In this document: positions 60,997 through 64,000 of the stretch, piece after piece
How the letters are laid out: every line of letters begins with the position of its first letter
Numbering within the stretch: position 1 is the stretch's first letter
Origin: Tessaracoccus defluvii
GTDB taxonomy: Bacteria > Actinomycetota > Actinomycetes > Propionibacteriales > Propionibacteriaceae
DNA: 64,000 nt
Direction: 5' to 3'
NCBI RefSeq assembly: GCF_014489575.1
Contig: NZ_CP060789.1
Coordinates: 744,001-808,000, forward strand
The notes under the pieces: model-generated
Databases searched by the model: none
The model's input: only the letters and a program-made list of their open reading frames with translations
What the model was told of the DNA's origin: nothing
Program-made: the position numbers and the translations under genes

Positions 60997-61593
60997 GTGA
61001 TCGAGGTGTTCGGGTGGGCCGCGGCGGCCCTGGGGGTCGGCTCCAGCGTTCCCCAGTTCGTGCGCATCGTCCGGGAGCGCACCAGCGCGGGGGTCTCGCT
61101 GCGCACCTGGCAGATCTCGGCCGCGTCGACGGCGGCGTGGGCGTTCCATGGCTTCCTCGTCGAGGCGCCGCAGATGCAGGTGCCCAACATCCTCCTGTGC
61201 GCCATCTCGCTGGGTATCGTCGGCTACATCCTGCGGGAGCGCAGGAAGTCCATGCTGCTCCCGCTGCTCGCCATCGTGGCGTTGGCGGTCGCGCTGGGCG
61301 GCGTGGAACTGCTGTTCGGGGCCTTCGTCTTCGGCACCGTCATCGTGGCCCCCCAGTTGCTGGCCCAGCTGACCCAGATGCGCGAGATGCTGCGCTCGGA
61401 CGATCTGCGTGGCGTCTCCCTCGGGTGGCTCGCCCTCTTCCTCGTCGTCCAGGCGATGTGGTTCGTCTTCGGGTTCGTCACGGTCGACTGGGCGTTGATC
61501 GTGTGCGCCGGCGCGATGTGCGTGACCGCGTCGATCAACCTCGCCATCTACCTGGTCCGCAGCCGCAGGCAGGCCGTCGCTCTCGCTGTGTGA
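60997..61593 (+). CDS. PQ-loop (SemiSWEET-like) membrane protein
   Basis: Protein of 198 residues with about seven hydrophobic segments and two PQ-loop repeats: GWAAAALGVGSSVPQFVRIV (near 7-26) and FVFGTVIVAPQLLAQLTQM (near 110-128). Such proteins are small-solute (sugar or amino acid) carriers. Two tandem PQ units in one chain resemble SWEET or cystinosin layouts more than the single three-helix SemiSWEET. The start is GTG, set by the -10 box. It sits between proB and proA; a role in proline or glutamate movement would be guesswork. Confidence 0.75.
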   Translation: MIEVFGWAAAALGVGSSVPQFVRIVRERTSAGVSLRTWQISAASTAAWAFHGFLVEAPQMQVPNILLCAISLGIVGYILRERRKSMLLPLLAIVALAVALGGVELLFGAFVFGTVIVAPQLLAQLTQMREMLRSDDLRGVSLGWLALFLVVQAMWFVFGFVTVDWALIVCAGAMCVTASINLAIYLVRSRRQAVALAV

Positions 61594-61598
61594 CGGCC

Positions 61599-61604
61599 TA
61601 GACT
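61599..61604 (+). promoter_or_regulatory. -10 box for proA (leaderless)
   Basis: TAGACT ends 7 nt before the ATG at 61612; proA can be transcribed apart from proB. Confidence 0.55.
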
Positions 61605-61611
61605 CGGGGCC

Positions 61612-62852
61612 ATGGATTTCCAGCAGCAGGCCGTGGCCGCCCGCGAGGCCGCCCGCACCCTCGGTACCCTCACCCGCGCCCGCAAGGATGCCGCGCTGCA
61701 CGCCATGGCCGATGCGCTCGCCGACGCCGAGGTCGAGCTGCTGGCCGCCAACGCCGGGGATGTCGCCAGGGCACGGGAGGCGGGCACGGAGGAGGCCATC
61801 GTCGACCGACTGGCGCTCACCTCCGCCCGGATCGCGGGCATGGTGCAGGGACTGCGTGACCTGGCCGCCCTCCCGGATCCCGTCGGCGATGTGGTGCGCG
61901 GCTGGAAGCTCCCCAACGGCGTGTCCGTGACCCAGGTACGGGTGCCGTTCGGCGTCGTCGGCATCATCTACGAGGCCCGGCCGAACGTCACGGCCGACGC
62001 GGCCGGCATCTGCCTGAAGTCCGGTAACGCGGCGCTGCTGCGCGGGTCGTCGTCGGCGCTCGGATCGAACCAGGTGACGGTGGCCGCGCTGCGGCGGGGC
62101 CTCGAGTCCGTCGGCATCGCCCCCGACGCCGTCCAGCTCGTCATCGGCGGCCGCGAGGTCACCGGCGACATGATGCGGGCCCGGGGGCTGGTCGACGTGC
62201 TCATCCCGCGGGGCGGGGCGGGCCTCATCCGGGCCGTGGTCGACGGCTCCACGGTGCCGGTCATCGAGACGGGCACCGGGAACTGCCACATCTACGTCGA
62301 TGAGGCGGCCGACCTCGACCAGGCCATCGGGATCCTTCTCAACGCCAAGACGCAGCGCCCCAGCGTGTGCAACGCGGCCGAGACGTTGCTGGTGCACCGG
62401 GCCGTCGCCGACGCGTTCCTGCCGCGGGCCCTCGACGTCCTCGCGGGCGCGGGCGTCACCGTCCACGGCGACGCGGCCGTCGTCGCCTACTCCGACGCCG
62501 TCGTCCCTGCGGGGCCGGACGAGTTCGAGGGGAGTACCTCGACCTCGACCTGGCGGCCCGCGTCGTCGACGACCTCGGCGAGGCGCTGGACCACATCCGC
62601 CGTCACGGCACGGGGCATTCGGAGACGATCATCACGACGTCGAAGGCGGCCGCCAAGCGGTTCACAGACGACGTCGACGCGGCCGCCGTCCTCGTCAACG
62701 CGTCCAGCCGGTTCGTCGACGGCGGCGAGTTCGGCTTCGGCGCCGAGATCGGCATCTCCACGCAGAAGCTGCACGCCCGCGGGCCCATGGGGCTGGCCGA
62801 GATGACCAGCAGCAAGTACCTCGTGGAGGGCGACGGACAGGTCCGCGCCTGA
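61612..62852 (+). CDS. proA: glutamate-5-semialdehyde dehydrogenase (frame broken at 62529-62532)
   Basis: Second step of proline synthesis (glutamyl 5-phosphate to the semialdehyde, NADPH). About 413 residues when repaired. [61 protein letters not shown], the nucleophile Cys in [14 protein letters not shown], and [12 protein letters not shown]. The frame breaks after PDEFEG; one extra G in the GGGG at 62529-62532 restores [20 protein letters not shown] and the rest to QVRA-stop. Confidence 0.94.
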
Positions 62853-62881
62853 GCAATGTCCGCCGGACGGCCTGCGCTTGC

Positions 62882-62887
62882 TAGGAT
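62882..62887 (+). promoter_or_regulatory. -10 box for the 45-residue membrane protein/nadD
   Basis: TAGGAT ends 8 nt before the ATG at 62896. Confidence 0.5.
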
Positions 62888-62895
62888 CGCGTCCC

Positions 62896-63033
62896 ATGAG
62901 CCTTCTTCTGGAGACCGCCGCTGAGGCGCCGCTCGTGCCCAGCTGGGTCATGGGTGTGTTTGTGCTTGTCCTGCTGCTCGGGGCCCTCGGCTGGGTCGTG
63001 GGGATGGGTTCGGGACGCCCGAACTCGAAGTGA
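62896..63033 (+). CDS. 45-residue single-pass membrane protein
   Basis: Reads [20 protein letters not shown] then a hydrophobic helix (about 18-38; [18 protein letters not shown]) and a short polar tail. The ATG follows a -10 box at 8 nt, and the TGA overlaps the nadD GTG in GTGA, a layout that argues for a real translated gene. A tiny membrane protein of this kind is often found just upstream of nadD in actinobacteria (from memory). The function is unknown. Confidence 0.7.
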   Translation: MSLLLETAAEAPLVPSWVMGVFVLVLLLGALGWVVGMGSGRPNSK

Positions 63034-63698
63034 CGTCGACCGAACTGGCGCTGGCCCGGACTGAGCGCGTCGGGCGCTACCGGCTCGGCGTGATGGGCGG
63101 CACATTCGACCCGATCCACCACGGACACCTCGTGGCCGCCTCGGAGGTGGCCGCGAAGTTCGGCCTGCACGAGGTCGTCTTCGTCCCGACCGGTGTGCCC
63201 TGGCAGAAGCGGGACCGGGACGTCTCGCTGGCCGAGGACCGCTACCTCATGACGGTGATCGCCACGGCGTCGAATCCCCGGTTCTCCGTGTCCCGCGTGG
63301 ACATCGACCGGGCGGGCGACACCTACACCGTCGACACCCTCCGCGACCTCCATGCCGAGCGGGGCGAGAACACCGACCTGTTCTTCATCACGGGCGCCGA
63401 CGCGCTCCGGCAGATCCTGACGTGGCGCGGCGCGGACGAGTTGTTCGACCTGGCCCACTTCGTCGGGGTCACGCGTCCCGGCGTGCCCCTGACGGAGCGT
63501 GACCTCTCGCACCTGCCCGAGGACGCCGTCACCCTCATCGAGGTGCCCGCCCTGGCCATCTCGTCCACTGACTGCCGTGACCGCGTCCGCGGCCACGAGC
63601 CGATCTGGTACCTGGTGCCCGATGGCATCGTCCAGTACATCGCAAAGCGGGGCCTCTACCCGGCCCCAGAAGCCGGAGTTCCCCATGACCGCACCTGA
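63030..63698 (+). CDS. nadD: nicotinate-nucleotide adenylyltransferase
   Basis: NAD synthesis: nicotinate mononucleotide plus ATP to deamido-NAD. It has 222 residues with the nucleotidyltransferase motif [26 protein letters not shown], and the C-terminal [10 protein letters not shown] (the usual ISSTxIR, here with Cys in place of Ile). The GTG start overlaps the small membrane protein. Its 3' end overlaps rsfS by 14 nt. Confidence 0.95.
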   Translation: MTSTELALARTERVGRYRLGVMGGTFDPIHHGHLVAASEVAAKFGLHEVVFVPTGVPWQKRDRDVSLAEDRYLMTVIATASNPRFSVSRVDIDRAGDTYTVDTLRDLHAERGENTDLFFITGADALRQILTWRGADELFDLAHFVGVTRPGVPLTERDLSHLPEDAVTLIEVPALAISSTDCRDRVRGHEPIWYLVPDGIVQYIAKRGLYPAPEAGVPHDRT

Positions 63699-64000
63699 TC
63701 CGGTGCTCGCCGCCGTCACCATCGCCGCACAGGCGGCCTCGGACAAGATGGGTGACCAGATCGTCGCCTTCGACGTGTCCGGGCAGCTCTCCATCACCGA
63801 CATCTTCCTGATCGCCTCCGCCAGCAACGAGCGCCAGGTCGGCGCGATCGTCGACGGCGTCGAGGAGGCTCTGATCAAGAAGGTCCGGCTGAAGCCGACC
63901 CGCCGCGAGGGCGACCGGGAGAACCGGTGGGTCCTGCTGGACTACGTCGACTTCGTGGTGCACGTGCAGCACACCGAGGAGCGCTCCCTGTACAACCTGG
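63685..64000 (+). CDS. rsfS: ribosomal silencing factor RsfS (cut by window edge)
   Basis: Binds L14 and blocks subunit joining in stationary phase. About 105 residues are visible: [46 protein letters not shown], then the family hallmark [24 protein letters not shown] at the edge. It starts inside the nadD 3' end, the usual nadD-rsfS order. Confidence 0.95.
   Translation, partial: MTAPDPVLAAVTIAAQAASDKMGDQIVAFDVSGQLSITDIFLIASASNERQVGAIVDGVEEALIKKVRLKPTRREGDRENRWVLLDYVDFVVHVQHTEERSLYNL

Overview
The window is a 64 kb piece of a very GC-rich actinobacterial chromosome. Gene order and protein content (xerC - LytM peptidase - rpsB - tsf - pyrH - frr - cdsA - rlmN - dxr - rseP - ispG - proS - rimP - nusA - ylxR - infB - rbfA - truB - ribF - rpsO - pnp - dapB - rnj, then rplU - rpmA - obg - proB - proA - nadD - rsfS) fit the order Propionibacteriales, most likely a Propionibacteriaceae member of the Tessaracoccus type. 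That placement is inference from remembered gene order; no 16S gene or other decisive marker is present. About 95 percent is coding. I saw no tRNA, rRNA, CRISPR array, insertion sequence, prophage or integrated island, and no gene-free stretch longer than 300 bases.

Layout. 1-6028 (minus strand): a tightly coupled run DUF3099 - SURF1 - RlmA-like methyltransferase - AAA ATPase - GPH sugar symporter - GH13 alpha-glucosidase, the last cut by the window edge. 6129-10135 (plus): fabG-fabI fatty acid reductases, then an ABC ATPase - NfeD - SPFH membrane set. 10138-18655: a mixed block with an SBF-type symporter coupled to a fused pabB-pabC, a TrmH/SpoU methyltransferase, a secreted ExeM-like nuclease, peptide deformylase, XerC and a tandem LytM protein. 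18944-34129: translation and nucleotide genes, cdsA, rlmN, gdhA, the MEP genes dxr and ispG flanking the site-2 protease, and proS, with an APH-like kinase, a DUF4081-GNAT protein and a GH43-like protein in between. 34155-46061: the rimP-nusA-ylxR-infB-rbfA-truB-ribF-rpsO translation cluster, interrupted by an LtaS-like sulfatase and a small secreted helical protein. 46122-57531: a tocopherol cyclase-like gene and a large putA lie between rpsO and pnp, followed by dapB, a succinate-semialdehyde dehydrogenase type gene, a GNAT and RNase J. 57656-64000: rplU-rpmA-obg-proB, a PQ-loop protein, proA, a 45-residue membrane protein, nadD and rsfS (cut by the right edge).

How it works together. Most genes are housekeeping: ribosome assembly and translation initiation, RNA decay (pnp, rnj), isoprenoid precursors, type II fatty acid reduction, proline synthesis (proB/proA) and breakdown (putA), lysine (dapB), folate (pabBC), NAD and flavin cofactors. 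The sugar operon at the left edge imports and cleaves alpha-glucosides.

Two window-wide patterns stand out. First, at least seventeen start codons are preceded at 6-7 nt by a TANNNT-like -10 box, the signature of leaderless transcripts. Second, twelve frame breaks occur in eleven genes, including the essential pyrH; each is repaired by adding one G or C to a short G/C run, which points to homopolymer under-calling in the assembly rather than gene decay. The most intriguing regulatory structure is the infB leader, which carries an SD-preceded chain of three mutually overlapping 4-5 codon ORFs. I found no convincing novel defence, secretion or biosynthetic system.
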